Assembly: GCF_002088975.1 (NCBI RefSeq)
Contig: NZ_NCST01000124.1
Coordinates: 1 to 37,474 of the forward strand
DNA from: Henriciella aquimarina
Lineage (GTDB): Bacteria > Pseudomonadota > Alphaproteobacteria > Caulobacterales > Hyphomonadaceae
Reading direction: 5' to 3'
Length of the DNA: 37,474 nucleotides
Part shown: one piece after another, positions 29,476-36,279 of the stretch
Position numbering within the stretch: the first letter of the stretch is position 1
Layout of the letters: each line of letters begins with the position of its first letter
Notes under the pieces: model-generated
The model's database searches: none
Told to the model about the DNA's origin: nothing
The model's input: the letters and a program-made list of their open reading frames with translations, nothing else
Translations under genes and position numbers: made by a program

Positions 29476-30326
29476 TCACATTGGGCGGAAATGGCCCGCC
29501 CCGCTTTTGCAATACGATGAAATCTCGTGCCTGACTTAAGGCGGACCGGCTCTCCATCCAAGGTCACGCGCAGTTCATAGCCTCTCTGGTGGCTCAGCCG
29601 CACATCATTGACGTGCAGGGTCGTCACACCGGTCGCCTGGCGCCAGTCGGAGAAGAGGGCGCCCACGCCGGCCGCAACAAGTTCGATCGAATTGTCGGGA
29701 TTGATATAGGCGAATTCGAAGTCCGACTGATCCTGCGGCCCCACGAAAATCGCGGCCGCGGTGGCATAGCCATCCTGCGGGCGGCCGTCGGAATCGGCTG
29801 CGGTAAAGGACATGCCGGTCGACATGTCGAGCATGTCGCTGCCGGACAGGCGTTCGATGGCTTCCAGGACGTGGCCCTCGCGCAGCGCTTCGCGCGGTCC
29901 GGCCAGGTCGGTCAGATTGCCGGCCATGGCCGCGACATAGAAACGCCGGTCTCCGGCACAGCCGGCGGGAACGTCGATCAGACGGCCTTCCGTCAAGCCG
30001 CGGCGCAGGCATTCGTCCCAGTCGCATGGGCCGCCATGGATCTGCTTGTGAAAGAGGTTCATCGTCCCGCCGGGCAGGGGCAGGATGGGCGGACCGTCTT
30101 CACCGGCCCGTTCCAGCGCACATGCCACGGTTCCATCACCGCCCCAGACGATGACTGCATCGGGTGCCGTTGCGAAACAGGCATCAATCGGCGTGCAGAT
30201 ATCCTCCTTGTCGAGCCAGGTGATCTCGCACGGCTCGCTCAGTTCGTCGAGCAGGGTGCGAAGTTTCTCCTCGGCGTCGGCCGGGACACTACCGGAACGC
30301 GGGTTGATCAGGACAGCAAGACTCAT
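29472..30326 (-). CDS. Diacylglycerol kinase-family lipid kinase
   Basis: A 284-residue DagK/YegS-type lipid kinase. The nucleotide loop V-W-G-G-D-G-T is at 60-66 and L-P-G-G-T-M-N at 84-90. INPRSGS near 7-13 is the usual N-terminal P-loop-like segment. The C-terminal beta-sandwich part ends at FHRIAKAG. It would phosphorylate diacylglycerol or a related lipid at the membrane. The start overlaps the upstream Rho-N gene stop by ATGA, and its own stop overlaps the phosphoesterase start by ATGA, so all three are translationally coupled. Kinase plus phosphatase suggests a lipid-phosphate turnover role under stress (inference). Confidence 0.88.
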   Translation of the reverse strand: MSLAVLINPRSGSVPADAEEKLRTLLDELSEPCEITWLDKEDICTPIDACFATAPDAVIVWGGDGTVACALERAGEDGPPILPLPGGTMNLFHKQIHGGPCDWDECLRRGLTEGRLIDVPAGCAGDRRFYVAAMAGNLTDLAGPREALREGHVLEAIERLSGSDMLDMSTGMSFTAADSDGRPQDGYATAAAIFVGPQDQSDFEFAYINPDNSIELVAAGVGALFSDWRQATGVTTLHVNDVRLSHQRGYELRVTLDGEPVRLKSGTRFHRIAKAGRAISAQCE

Positions 30327-30589
30327 CGTTTGTCCCGCAAGGCGGCGATCAATTCATCCTTCGTCATGTCCGATCGTCCCTCAATATCCAGTTCTGCGGC
30401 CCGTTCGTACAGCTCATCCTTGGTCCAGTCTTCATAAGGCGGCGCCTTGCCACCCTTTTTGGAGGGATGCTGATTCGAGTTGGCCCGGGCATTGGCAATG
30501 CGGGCGGCCGTTTCCTTCGAATAGCCGTCATCCCGCAGGGCCTGATAGGTCTCGTCATCCTTGATGGATGCACCGTGATCCTTTGCCAT
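30323..30589 (-). CDS. Small Rho-N-domain protein, first gene of the lipid kinase operon
   Basis: An 88-residue hydrophilic protein. The N-terminal half (SIKDDETYQALRDDGYSKE, AARIANARAN) is a helical motif often found in small stress-linked proteins. The C-terminal half (YEDWTKDELYERAAELDIEG, then SDMTKDELIAALRDKR) matches the Rho termination-factor N-terminal/SAP-like helical fold, which can bind nucleic acid. The start at 30589 has GGAG about 9 nt upstream; the frame open to 30604 is not needed. It overlaps the lipid kinase start by ATGA. A perfect EcfG promoter lies 40 nt upstream, so general stress control is likely. Confidence 0.8.
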   Translation of the reverse strand: MAKDHGASIKDDETYQALRDDGYSKETAARIANARANSNQHPSKKGGKAPPYEDWTKDELYERAAELDIEGRSDMTKDELIAALRDKR

Positions 30590-30628
30590 ATTGGTTATCT
30601 CCAATGCGCAAAATTACGTCAGAAAGAG

Positions 30629-30653
30629 AACGCCGCCACAGAAAAACCGTTCC
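30629..30653 (-). promoter_or_regulatory. EcfG-type promoter (perfect match) of the Rho-N/lipid kinase operon
   Basis: Minus-strand GGAAC (30649-30653), 16-nt spacer, CGTT (30629-30632), about 40 nt upstream of the Rho-N gene. It sits 7 nt from the divergent candidate at 30661-30685. Confidence 0.72.
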
Positions 30654-30660
30654 GGGGCTG

Positions 30661-30685
30661 GGAACCGGCCATTCTTTGATGCGTA
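30661..30685 (+). promoter_or_regulatory. EcfG-type promoter candidate for the 84-residue protein
   Basis: GGAAC (30661-30665), 16-nt spacer, CGTA (30682-30685), one mismatch. The ATG at 30696 is 10 nt after the -10, and no SD is present, so a near-leaderless mRNA is expected. Confidence 0.5.
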
Positions 30686-30695
30686 AATCCTCGCG

Positions 30696-30950
30696 ATGGC
30701 ACGGACACTAAGCACTCATAAACCAAACTATCATCCCGCGGTTGGCCCGCTCGGGGATCTTGGTGTGGTGTTCCGCAAGCTCGGCGGCCTTTCGAGGCTC
30801 GATGTGTTGTTTGCCGCCATCGGCATGTTCGGAATCGCCTTCTGGCGATGTCTGCTGACCGGCAAGCGAAAAGCCGTGAAAGCGTCGATGAAGCCGGCCG
30901 TCTATCTGCTGACATATATCCCGCAGGAAAAGCGCCAGGACCCGGCCTGA
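30696..30950 (+). CDS. Small membrane-associated protein, unknown function
   Basis: An 84-residue product with one hydrophobic helix (about residues 36-52, LDVLFAAIGMFGIAFW), a basic flank (TGKRKAVKASMK) and a second weaker hydrophobic patch (AVYLLTYI). No domain is recognised. There is no Shine-Dalgarno, and an EcfG-like -10 ends 10 nt before the ATG, so it is probably translated from a leaderless or near-leaderless stress transcript. Divergent from the Rho-N/lipid kinase operon. Existence is supported by the promoter position and a full-length frame, but not by homology. Confidence 0.55.
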   Translation: MARTLSTHKPNYHPAVGPLGDLGVVFRKLGGLSRLDVLFAAIGMFGIAFWRCLLTGKRKAVKASMKPAVYLLTYIPQEKRQDPA

Positions 30951-31002
30951 ACAAGCCCGGCCATGGCTCTCAAGGGCGTTCACTTTCCATGAGTTTGCAC
31001 AT

Positions 31003-31033
31003 AAAAAACGCGGCCTCGTCAAAGGCCGCGTTT
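31003..31033 (-). terminator. Terminator of the entericidin-like gene
   Basis: AAACGCGGCCT (31006-31016) pairs with AGGCCGCGTTT (31023-31033) around a 6-nt loop. On the minus strand it is followed by a run of T. An 11-bp GC-rich stem, 28 nt after the lipoprotein stop. Confidence 0.75.
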
Positions 31034-31060
31034 CTCGGAAATTTGTAGCAGTCAGCTCGC

Positions 31061-31207
31061 TCAGGAAGCGCCTGCTTCTTCTGCCGTTTCTTCAATCTCT
31101 TCACCGGTTGCCTCAACGTCCTGACCGGCACCTTCAACGGTGTTGCAAGCGGAGGTCATGAAGGCCAGAAGACCAAGACCGGCGATAAGCAGTGGGCTCT
31201 TTTTCAT
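31061..31207 (-). CDS. Entericidin-like small lipoprotein
   Basis: A 48-residue product with a lipoprotein signal peptide (KKSPLLIAGLGLLAF, lipobox T-S-A-C) and lipidated Cys21. It is followed by N-T-V-E-G-A-G-Q-D-V-E and an acidic Ala/Glu tail. The C-N-T-V-x-G-A-G-x-D-V-E signature is that of entericidin A/B-family lipoproteins. The start at 31207 has AGAGGA upstream. A perfect EcfG promoter lies 35 nt upstream and a terminator follows, so this is a stand-alone stress gene. In E. coli entericidins relate to stationary-phase envelope changes; the role here is inferred. Confidence 0.85.
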   Translation of the reverse strand: MKKSPLLIAGLGLLAFMTSACNTVEGAGQDVEATGEEIEETAEEAGAS

Positions 31208-31241
31208 TGGTAAATCCTCTCTGTGTGAACAGGACAGACGT

Positions 31242-31266
31242 AACGCCGCCTGAGAGTCTTTGTTCC
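31242..31266 (-). promoter_or_regulatory. EcfG-type promoter (perfect match) of the entericidin-like gene
   Basis: Minus-strand GGAAC (31262-31266), 16-nt spacer, CGTT (31242-31245), 35 nt upstream of the lipoprotein start. Confidence 0.75.
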
Positions 31267-31279
31267 TGAAATTATTTGC

Positions 31280-31305
31280 GGAACCGTCGATCTCATTCCC
31301 CCGTT
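31280..31305 (+). promoter_or_regulatory. EcfG-type promoter (perfect match) of the DUF1328 gene
   Basis: GGAAC (31280-31284), 17-nt spacer, CGTT (31302-31305), 54 nt upstream of the DUF1328 start. It forms a back-to-back pair with the site at 31242-31266. Confidence 0.75.
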
Positions 31306-31359
31306 GTTGTGACATCGGCGAAAGGCCGAATAACAAATGCCAACTGGAAGGAGATCATC

Positions 31360-31533
31360 ATGCTTGGTTGGGCACTTACATTCTTCGTCCTGGCGATCAT
31401 TGCCGCAATCTTCGGGTTTGGCGGCATCGCTGGCGCCTCGGCCAGTATCGCCCAGATTCTGTTCTTCGTTTTCCTCGCACTGCTGGTGCTAAGCTTTGTG
31501 GCTCGCGCCATACGAGGCCGAAGCGTCCTATAG
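31360..31533 (+). CDS. DUF1328-family small membrane protein (YtjA-like)
   Basis: A 57-residue protein with two hydrophobic helices (about residues 3-24 and 28-50) separated by F-G-G-I-A-G-A-S-A. The opening M-L-x-W-A and the Gly/Ala-rich turn are typical of DUF1328/YtjA proteins. AAGGAG at 7 nt precedes the ATG at 31360, and a perfect EcfG promoter lies 54 nt upstream. Such proteins are often in stress regulons, but their function is unknown. Confidence 0.88.
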   Translation: MLGWALTFFVLAIIAAIFGFGGIAGASASIAQILFFVFLALLVLSFVARAIRGRSVL

Positions 31534-31543
31534 GGATCGTGAC

Positions 31544-31569
31544 GGAACAATTCTGACGGGGTGGTCGTC
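31544..31569 (+). promoter_or_regulatory. EcfG-type promoter candidate for the Pmp3 gene
   Basis: GGAAC (31544-31548), 17-nt spacer, CGTC (31566-31569), one mismatch. It lies about 40 nt upstream of the Pmp3-family start. Confidence 0.5.
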
Positions 31570-31586
31570 TTCAGGCGCCACCCCGT
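31556..31586. repeat. 9-bp hairpin between DUF1328 and Pmp3 genes
   Basis: ACGGGGTGG (31556-31564), 13-nt loop, CCACCCCGT (31578-31586). There is no T run, and it overlaps the promoter candidate at 31544-31569. It could be a partial terminator of DUF1328. Confidence 0.4.
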
Positions 31587-31608
31587 TTGCACATCAAGGA
31601 GGATGTCC

Positions 31609-31809
31609 ATGACGACCGAAACCAATGCTGGCCCCGCATCCGGAAGCCAGATCCTGATCATCATTCTCTCAATTTTGCTGCCGCCGCTCGGCGTTGCGCT
31701 TTCGCGCGGGATCGGCACGCAGTTCCTCATCAATATCCTGCTGACCATTCTCGGCTATGTGCCGGGTCTTGTTCATGCCATCTGGCTGGCGGCTCGACCG
31801 GCGCCCTGA
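31609..31809 (+). CDS. Pmp3/UPF0057-family proteolipid membrane protein
   Basis: A 66-residue protein with two membrane helices (about residues 15-33 and 38-60). The L-P-P-L-G-V-A-L segment and the I-N-I-L-L-T-I-L-G-Y-V-P-G-L-V-H-A-I-W end are the Pmp3/YqaE signatures. Family members are small hydrophobic stress proteins of the inner membrane, linked to cation or salt tolerance in fungi and plants. AGGAGG at 6 nt precedes the ATG. A strong terminator follows at 31887-31916. It is probably stress-controlled from the candidate EcfG site just upstream. Confidence 0.9.
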   Translation: MTTETNAGPASGSQILIIILSILLPPLGVALSRGIGTQFLINILLTILGYVPGLVHAIWLAARPAP

Positions 31810-31886
31810 TGCCGAACCCTTGCCGAAATCGGCTGCTGGCGAGCAAAATTTTCATGCATTGATGACGAAATCGCCTTACGGCCCAG

Positions 31887-31916
31887 GCCAGCCTGATTGT
31901 CAGGCTGGCTTTTTTT
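31887..31916 (+). terminator. Rho-independent terminator after the Pmp3 gene
   Basis: GCCAGCCTGA (31887-31896) and TCAGGCTGGC (31900-31909) form a perfect 10-bp stem with a 3-nt loop, followed by TTTTTTT. It separates the stress genes from the sugar-related gene downstream. Confidence 0.9.
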
Positions 31917-31944
31917 GTGGTGTCACAGGCCTTAAGGAGATCGC

Positions 31945-32823
31945 ATGAGCCTTTACCAGCCCCAATGCGTCGCGCCGACAAGTTGCCTGCTTGGACAGAG
32001 CCCTGTCTGGAGCCCTTCGGAAGGCCTGCTCTGGTGGGTCGATCCGAAACGCGCCAAGCTGCATCGCTACAATCCCAAAACGGGCAATGCCCGCCGTTAT
32101 GACTTGCCGCTGAAGGCGAGCGTCATTGCCCTTGCCAGGGGCGAGCTTCTCATGGCAGGCGATCTCGAGATCGGGTTCTTCGACCCGGCGACGGAGGAAT
32201 ACACCCAGCTTGTCTTCCTCGAGGGGGAGCCAAGCGAAAACAAGATCAATGCGGGGGGAATCGCCCCCGATGCCAGCTTCTGGCTGGCAACGATGGATGG
32301 CGATGAAGCCGATGCGCGCAGCGCCTGGTACCGCCTGGCCCCGGATCGCGCGCTGGAGCGCCTCTCCCTGCCTACGGTCATTATTCCCTCAAGCGCCTGC
32401 TTCTCGCCCGATGGCGGGACGTTCTACACCTGCGATGTGACGGAGCAGGAGATCCATTCCTTCGATCATGACGGCAAACACGGCCTCAGCAACCGGCGCG
32501 TCTTCGCGACCACCAGTGCCGGGGCAGGCTATCCCGATGGCTCGGCTGTCGATTCCGAAGGGTGTCTCTGGAATGCCGAATGGGATGGCGGGCGGATCGT
32601 ACGCTACCGTCCGGACGGGGCGGTGGACCGGGTCGTCAAACTGCCGACCGTGCGCCCGACCGGCTGCTGTTTCGGCGGCAAGGACCTGAAGACGCTCTAC
32701 ATCACGACCGCGCGGACCGGGCTGACCGCCTTCCAGATGGACGCCCAGCCCTTCGCTGGCAGCCTTTTTGCCATGGAAACAGAGGTCCCGGGCCTCGCGC
32801 CCATGGACTGGTCCGGGCGCTGA
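31945..32823 (+). CDS. SMP-30/gluconolactonase/LRE-family protein
   Basis: A 292-residue six-bladed beta-propeller of the SMP-30 family. Motifs include LLGQSPVWSPSEGLLWWVD near the N-terminus (with the metal-ligand Glu in the S-P-S-E-G position), ENKINAGGIAPDASFW near residues 100-115 with Asn, and TCDVTEQEIHSFD and YPDGSAVDSEGCLWNAEW with Asp. These fit lactonases that open sugar lactones with divalent metal. AAGGAG precedes the ATG at 31945. The location near pgl and pgi hints at sugar catabolism, but the substrate is unproven and lactonase, luciferin-regenerating or other hydrolase activity is possible. Confidence 0.9.
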   Translation: MSLYQPQCVAPTSCLLGQSPVWSPSEGLLWWVDPKRAKLHRYNPKTGNARRYDLPLKASVIALARGELLMAGDLEIGFFDPATEEYTQLVFLEGEPSENKINAGGIAPDASFWLATMDGDEADARSAWYRLAPDRALERLSLPTVIIPSSACFSPDGGTFYTCDVTEQEIHSFDHDGKHGLSNRRVFATTSAGAGYPDGSAVDSEGCLWNAEWDGGRIVRYRPDGAVDRVVKLPTVRPTGCCFGGKDLKTLYITTARTGLTAFQMDAQPFAGSLFAMETEVPGLAPMDWSGR

Positions 32824-32954
32824 TGGTTTAAGGGCTGGCTGCTTGTCGCGACGACTTCCTGCACCCACATGCCTTCACATTGTGCTCAATGCGGAGTATG
32901 GCGTTGCCGAATACGGGCAAGCCCGCTACACCCCCGACTTTCAGGATTTATTTG

Positions 32955-33170
32955 ATGGCCGATAAGGACAAGAAGAAAAGCGTGGATCCGGTGACCTTCT
33001 TTCGTCAGGTCGAGGCTGAGGGCCGCAAGGTCACCTGGACCTCACCGAGCGAAACGGTTCAGGCCACGATCATGGTCGTCATCATGTCGATCATCGTCGC
33101 GCTGTTCCTCTTCCTGGCCGATCAGGTCATCGCTGTCGCGATCCGCTTGATCACGGGTCTCGGCGCATAG
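32955..33170 (+). CDS. secE: Preprotein translocase subunit SecE
   Basis: A 71-residue SecE, the clamp of the SecYEG channel. It has a basic N-terminus (ADKDKKKSVDPVTFFRQVEAE), the conserved R-K-V-T-W-T-S-P-S-E-T amphipathic stretch, and one membrane span (about residues 40-62). The short single-span length is typical of alphaproteobacteria. AGGA lies about 9 nt upstream. nusG follows after 23 nt, the normal order. tuf is not directly upstream as in many bacteria, and no tRNA-Trp is seen in the 131-nt gap before secE. Confidence 0.95.
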   Translation: MADKDKKKSVDPVTFFRQVEAEGRKVTWTSPSETVQATIMVVIMSIIVALFLFLADQVIAVAIRLITGLGA

Positions 33171-33193
33171 AATTTTCAAGGAGTGCCCCGCAC

Positions 33194-33739
33194 ATGGCCG
33201 AGGCCAAATGGTATATCGTTCACGCATATTCGAACTTCGAGAAGAAGGTCGCCCAGGCCATCCGCGATCAGGCGGAGCTGAAGCACCTGTCTGAGCTCAT
33301 CGAAGAGATCGAGGTTCCAACCGAAGAAGTCGTCGAGGTTGTCCGCGGCAAGAAGAAGACCGTCGAGAAGCGCTACTTCCCGGGCTATGTCCTGATGAAG
33401 GCGCAGCTGACCGACGACGTCTATCACCTCGTGCGCGACACCCCGAAAGTCTCCGGTTTCCTCGGTGCGGAAGGCGGCAAGAAGCCGCTGCCGGTTCCGC
33501 AGCGCGAGGTCGAGCGTATTCTCGGGACGGCCGACGAGCCGGCGTCCGAACGCCCGCGTCCGCAGGTCTCCTTCGAGATCGGCGAACAGGTGCGCGTCAA
33601 TGAAGGCGCCTTCCAGGGCTTCGAGGGCGGTGTCGAGGAAATCGACGAAGCCAATCACCGCCTCAAGGTCTCGGTCTCGATTTTCGGACGGGCCACGCCG
33701 GTCGATCTCGATTACGGCCAGGTCGACAAGATCAGCTGA
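33194..33739 (+). CDS. nusG: Transcription termination/antitermination factor NusG
   Basis: A 181-residue NusG. The NGN domain spans about residues 3-115, with K-W-Y-I-V-H-A-Y-S-N-F-E-K-K-V-A and PGYVLMKAQLTDDVYHLVRD. The KOW domain is at about 130-180, with E-Q-V-R-V-N-E-G-A-F-Q-G-F-E-G-G-V. It binds RNA polymerase and Rho or ribosomal S10, coupling transcription and translation. AAGGAG 10 nt upstream supports the start. A strong hairpin terminator follows, so rplK is not directly downstream as usual; pgi is convergent instead. Confidence 0.97.
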   Translation: MAEAKWYIVHAYSNFEKKVAQAIRDQAELKHLSELIEEIEVPTEEVVEVVRGKKKTVEKRYFPGYVLMKAQLTDDVYHLVRDTPKVSGFLGAEGGKKPLPVPQREVERILGTADEPASERPRPQVSFEIGEQVRVNEGAFQGFEGGVEEIDEANHRLKVSVSIFGRATPVDLDYGQVDKIS

Positions 33740-33763
33740 TTGGTCTCAGCCCGCCAGGTTCAG

Positions 33764-33795
33764 AAAGCCCTCCGGTTCGTCCGGAGGGCTTTTTT
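33764..33795 (+). terminator. Rho-independent terminator after nusG
   Basis: AAAGCCCTCCGG and CCGGAGGGCTTT form a 12-bp stem around a 5-nt loop, followed by a T run (33790-33795). It also lies after the convergent pgi stop, so it may work for both directions, but the T run is on the nusG side. Confidence 0.88.
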
Positions 33796-33808
33796 CTTGC
33801 CCGCCGTC

Positions 33809-35362
33809 TCAGTGTGCGGTGCGGATCCCGGCAATCAGCTTGGCGGTGACGGGGTCGTCGGCCGTGGTCTCGCCATCCAGGGCTGGTTTCAGCCGCCCGG
33901 CCATGGTCTTGCCGCGCTCCACGCCCCACTGGTCGAAGCTGTTCACGCCCCAGAGCACGCCGGCCAGATAGGTGCGGTGCTCGAACAGGGCGATCAGGCT
34001 GCCGAGACGGTAGGCATCCAGCACCGGCGCCTGGAAAAGCGTCGAGGGCCGCCCGCCGGCATGGACTTTCTGCGCGGCGATTTCCATCGGCAGTTCCGGC
34101 TCTTCGGCGCGCACCTCGTCCAGCGTGCGGCCATTGGCAAGCACCTCGGCCTGGGCCAGCGCGTGCGCGGTGAGGCCTGTCACCCCTTCGGTATCCTCGC
34201 GTGAGCCGGGGGCGAGGATGAATTCGGCCGGCATGACGGTTGGGCTTTGGTGCAGCCACTGATGGTAGGAGTGCTGACCGATCGTGCCTTCGCCGCCCCA
34301 GAGCAGCGGGGTCGTCGCCAGATCGACGGCCTCGCCATCCGGGCCGACCGATTTGCCGTTCGATTCCATTTCGAGCTGCTGCAGATAGGCCGGCAGCAGG
34401 CGCAGGCGCCGCGAATAGGCGAGCAAGGCGCGCGCGCCAAACCCCATGAAAGAGCTGTTCCAGTAGTCGAGCAGGGCGAGGCGCACAGCCAGGTTCTCGC
34501 CAAGCGGAGCGCTGGCCACATGCGCATCCATATCGGCGGCGCCCTGGCGGAAGTCCGCCATGACATCGCTTTTCAGCGCGATGGAGCAGGCGACAGAGCC
34601 GGCCGACCAGATCGAATAGCGCCCGCCAATCGTTTCCGGCAGGTCGAGGATGAGGCCGTCGGCGCCGTCGAGCCAGGCCTTGGCGCGTGGCGGGTTGGCG
34701 GTCACGAGCACGAAATGCTGGGCCCAGCCGTCGCCGACAGACGCCTTCAGCCAGGTGCGGGCGCGCCCAAGATTGTAGAGGGTTTCTTCGGTGCCGAAGG
34801 ATTTCGACACGCCGACCACCAGGGTTTCGGCCGGGTCGAGGCCGTCCACGGCCAGGCTCAGGTCAAGCGGATCGAGATTGGCGCAGTAGCGCAGCTCCAT
34901 CCCGGCATGGCGCTTGTCGTGAAACGCGTCCGCGATCAGGCGTGGGCCGAAGTCCGAGCCGCCAATCCCGATATGCACGATCGCCTTGAAGGGTTTGCCG
35001 GCAGAGCTGGTCTTCTCGCCCCTGGCGATCTGCTCGGCCAGCACCTCGGCATCGAGGGCCGTCTGGCGCACCGCTTTCGTCGACTCGTGCGTCGGTGCTG
35101 GCGCGCGAAGGGCCCAGTGCAGGGCGGCCCGGCCTTCCGACGGGTTAACGATAGCCGCATCGAACAGCCGCTCGATGGCGCCGGCCAGGTCCTTCCTTGC
35201 GGCCGTCTCGGCCAGCTCGGCTTCGGTGTCGGCATCGAGATAGTGTCGGGTCAGGTCCACTGACCAGCCGGGGGCATCAAGCGCGGGCCGGTCGGTGCGG
35301 GCCTTGCTCAGGTCCTGCAGGGAAGCGGCTTTCAGCCGGTCGGCATGGTGTTTCAGAGCCAT
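33809..35362 (-). CDS. pgi: Glucose-6-phosphate isomerase
   Basis: A 517-residue sugar isomerase interconverting glucose-6-phosphate and fructose-6-phosphate. Family signatures are HIGIGGSDFGPRLIADA, G-G-R-Y-S-I-W-S-A-G-S, LEMESNGKSV with the catalytic Glu, GGEGTIGQHSYHQ with the catalytic His, and GVNSFDQWGVERGK near the C-terminus with Lys. The length is slightly shorter than the E. coli enzyme (549) and typical of alphaproteobacteria. The ATG at 35362 is 20 nt downstream of the pgl stop on the same strand, so pgl-pgi are probably co-transcribed. They fit a glucose-6-phosphate to Entner-Doudoroff/pentose phosphate step, though zwf and edd are not in the window. Confidence 0.95.
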   Translation of the reverse strand: MALKHHADRLKAASLQDLSKARTDRPALDAPGWSVDLTRHYLDADTEAELAETAARKDLAGAIERLFDAAIVNPSEGRAALHWALRAPAPTHESTKAVRQTALDAEVLAEQIARGEKTSSAGKPFKAIVHIGIGGSDFGPRLIADAFHDKRHAGMELRYCANLDPLDLSLAVDGLDPAETLVVGVSKSFGTEETLYNLGRARTWLKASVGDGWAQHFVLVTANPPRAKAWLDGADGLILDLPETIGGRYSIWSAGSVACSIALKSDVMADFRQGAADMDAHVASAPLGENLAVRLALLDYWNSSFMGFGARALLAYSRRLRLLPAYLQQLEMESNGKSVGPDGEAVDLATTPLLWGGEGTIGQHSYHQWLHQSPTVMPAEFILAPGSREDTEGVTGLTAHALAQAEVLANGRTLDEVRAEEPELPMEIAAQKVHAGGRPSTLFQAPVLDAYRLGSLIALFEHRTYLAGVLWGVNSFDQWGVERGKTMAGRLKPALDGETTADDPVTAKLIAGIRTAH

Positions 35363-35382
35363 GTTGGACGCCTCGTGTGGCT

Positions 35383-36087
35383 TCAGGAACGGTAGAAGAC
35401 AGCAAGCGCCTTACCGGCAGCCTTGCGCATCTGTGAAACAGGATGCGCCGGATTGGCCGACTCGAAAACGGATTTTTTCCGGTCGCCAGACAGAAGCAGG
35501 ATGATGCTGCGTGCGCGGGCAACGACCGGATAGGTGAGCGTCATGCGTTCGGTCACCGGACCGGTCACTTTCGATTTCGGCGCGTTGATAGGGGCCACAG
35601 ACAGGATGTTGCCCGGATCGGTGGCCGCGCCCAGCCCCTTGGCATTGGCGAACCAGGAGAGGGTATGGCCATCCTGGCCCATGCCGAGCACCAGGACATC
35701 GATGACATTGGACGGGCCGCCATAGATCTTTTCCAGCTCGGTCTCTGCGCCGAAGGCGGTCTCGCTGTCGGTCTTCATCGGCAGGAAGGGGGCCTTGGCG
35801 GCCTTGTTCTGCAGCAGTGTCGAGCGCACCAAGGCGGCATTGGACTCATCGTGGGTTTCGTCCACCCAGCGTTCGTCAGCCAGGCCGACGGTGATGTTGG
35901 CCCAGTCGAGATCGACGGCTGACAGCGACTCGTAGATGGGGCCCGGCGTCGATCCGCCAGAGCAGAAGAGCGTTGCCTTGCCGCGCCGTGACAGGGCGTC
36001 TGCCAGGCGGGCTTCGATCCAGTCGGCGGCTTCGGTTTCAAAGGTCTCTTTGTTGCCGAAAGCGTGGAATTCCATTGCGCTAGCCAT
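35383..36087 (-). CDS. pgl: 6-phosphogluconolactonase
   Basis: A predicted 234-residue enzyme that hydrolyses 6-phosphogluconolactone. Motifs are [34 protein letters not shown] and [13 protein letters not shown], all typical of DevB/Pgl proteins. A C-terminal helix follows. Start choice is uncertain: ATG at 36087 (MASAMEF) and 36075 (MEFHAFG) both lack clear RBS sequences, and a longer frame opening at 36123 from TTG is unlikely. I use 36087. It precedes pgi with a 20-nt gap. Divergent from tuf, with about 190 nt between starts that contain the tuf leader. Confidence 0.92.
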   Translation of the reverse strand: MASAMEFHAFGNKETFETEAADWIEARLADALSRRGKATLFCSGGSTPGPIYESLSAVDLDWANITVGLADERWVDETHDESNAALVRSTLLQNKAAKAPFLPMKTDSETAFGAETELEKIYGGPSNVIDVLVLGMGQDGHTLSWFANAKGLGAATDPGNILSVAPINAPKSKVTGPVTERMTLTYPVVARARSIILLLSGDRKKSVFESANPAHPVSQMRKAAGKALAVFYRS

Positions 36088-36162
36088 GAAAGTGCAGGGA
36101 CACGTGGGGCCCTGTCCTGTCAAGAGTGCAGCATCGGCCTGCGCGTCAATTGCTATGGAAGC

Positions 36163-36191
36163 TTGAAAGCTCGCGCGCGCGTGTGTATGTC
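36163..36191 (+). promoter_or_regulatory. Candidate tuf promoter with alternating CG/TG tract
   Basis: TTGAAA (36163-36168), 17-nt spacer, TATGTC (36186-36191). The -35 matches well and the -10 is weak. Positions 36172-36190 are strictly alternating pyrimidine-purine, a possible Z-DNA-prone stretch. Confidence 0.35.
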
Positions 36192-36240
36192 GCCCGCTTC
36201 AACGGGAATCAAAGGCCCGCTGTATGAGGAACATAAGTTT

Positions 36241-36256
36241 GTCCGGCGGGCCGGAC
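36241..36256 (+). promoter_or_regulatory. Hairpin in the tuf leader
   Basis: GTCCGGC (36241-36247), two bases, GCCGGAC (36250-36256): a perfect 7-bp stem 23 nt upstream of the tuf ATG and before its AGAGGA ribosome-binding site. It may stabilise or tune the leader. Confidence 0.4.
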
Positions 36257-36279
36257 AGTTAGCTAAGAGGAAGCCATCT

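Noticed and set aside
20855..31809. The stress-gene cluster as a mobile island
   Set aside because: tRNA-Leu lies at one side, but no integrase, direct repeat of the tRNA end or base-composition shift is visible.
32824..32954. Possible tRNA-Trp before secE
   Set aside because: No cloverleaf, T-loop or CCA end can be built; only a short CGGGC/GCCCG hairpin is present.
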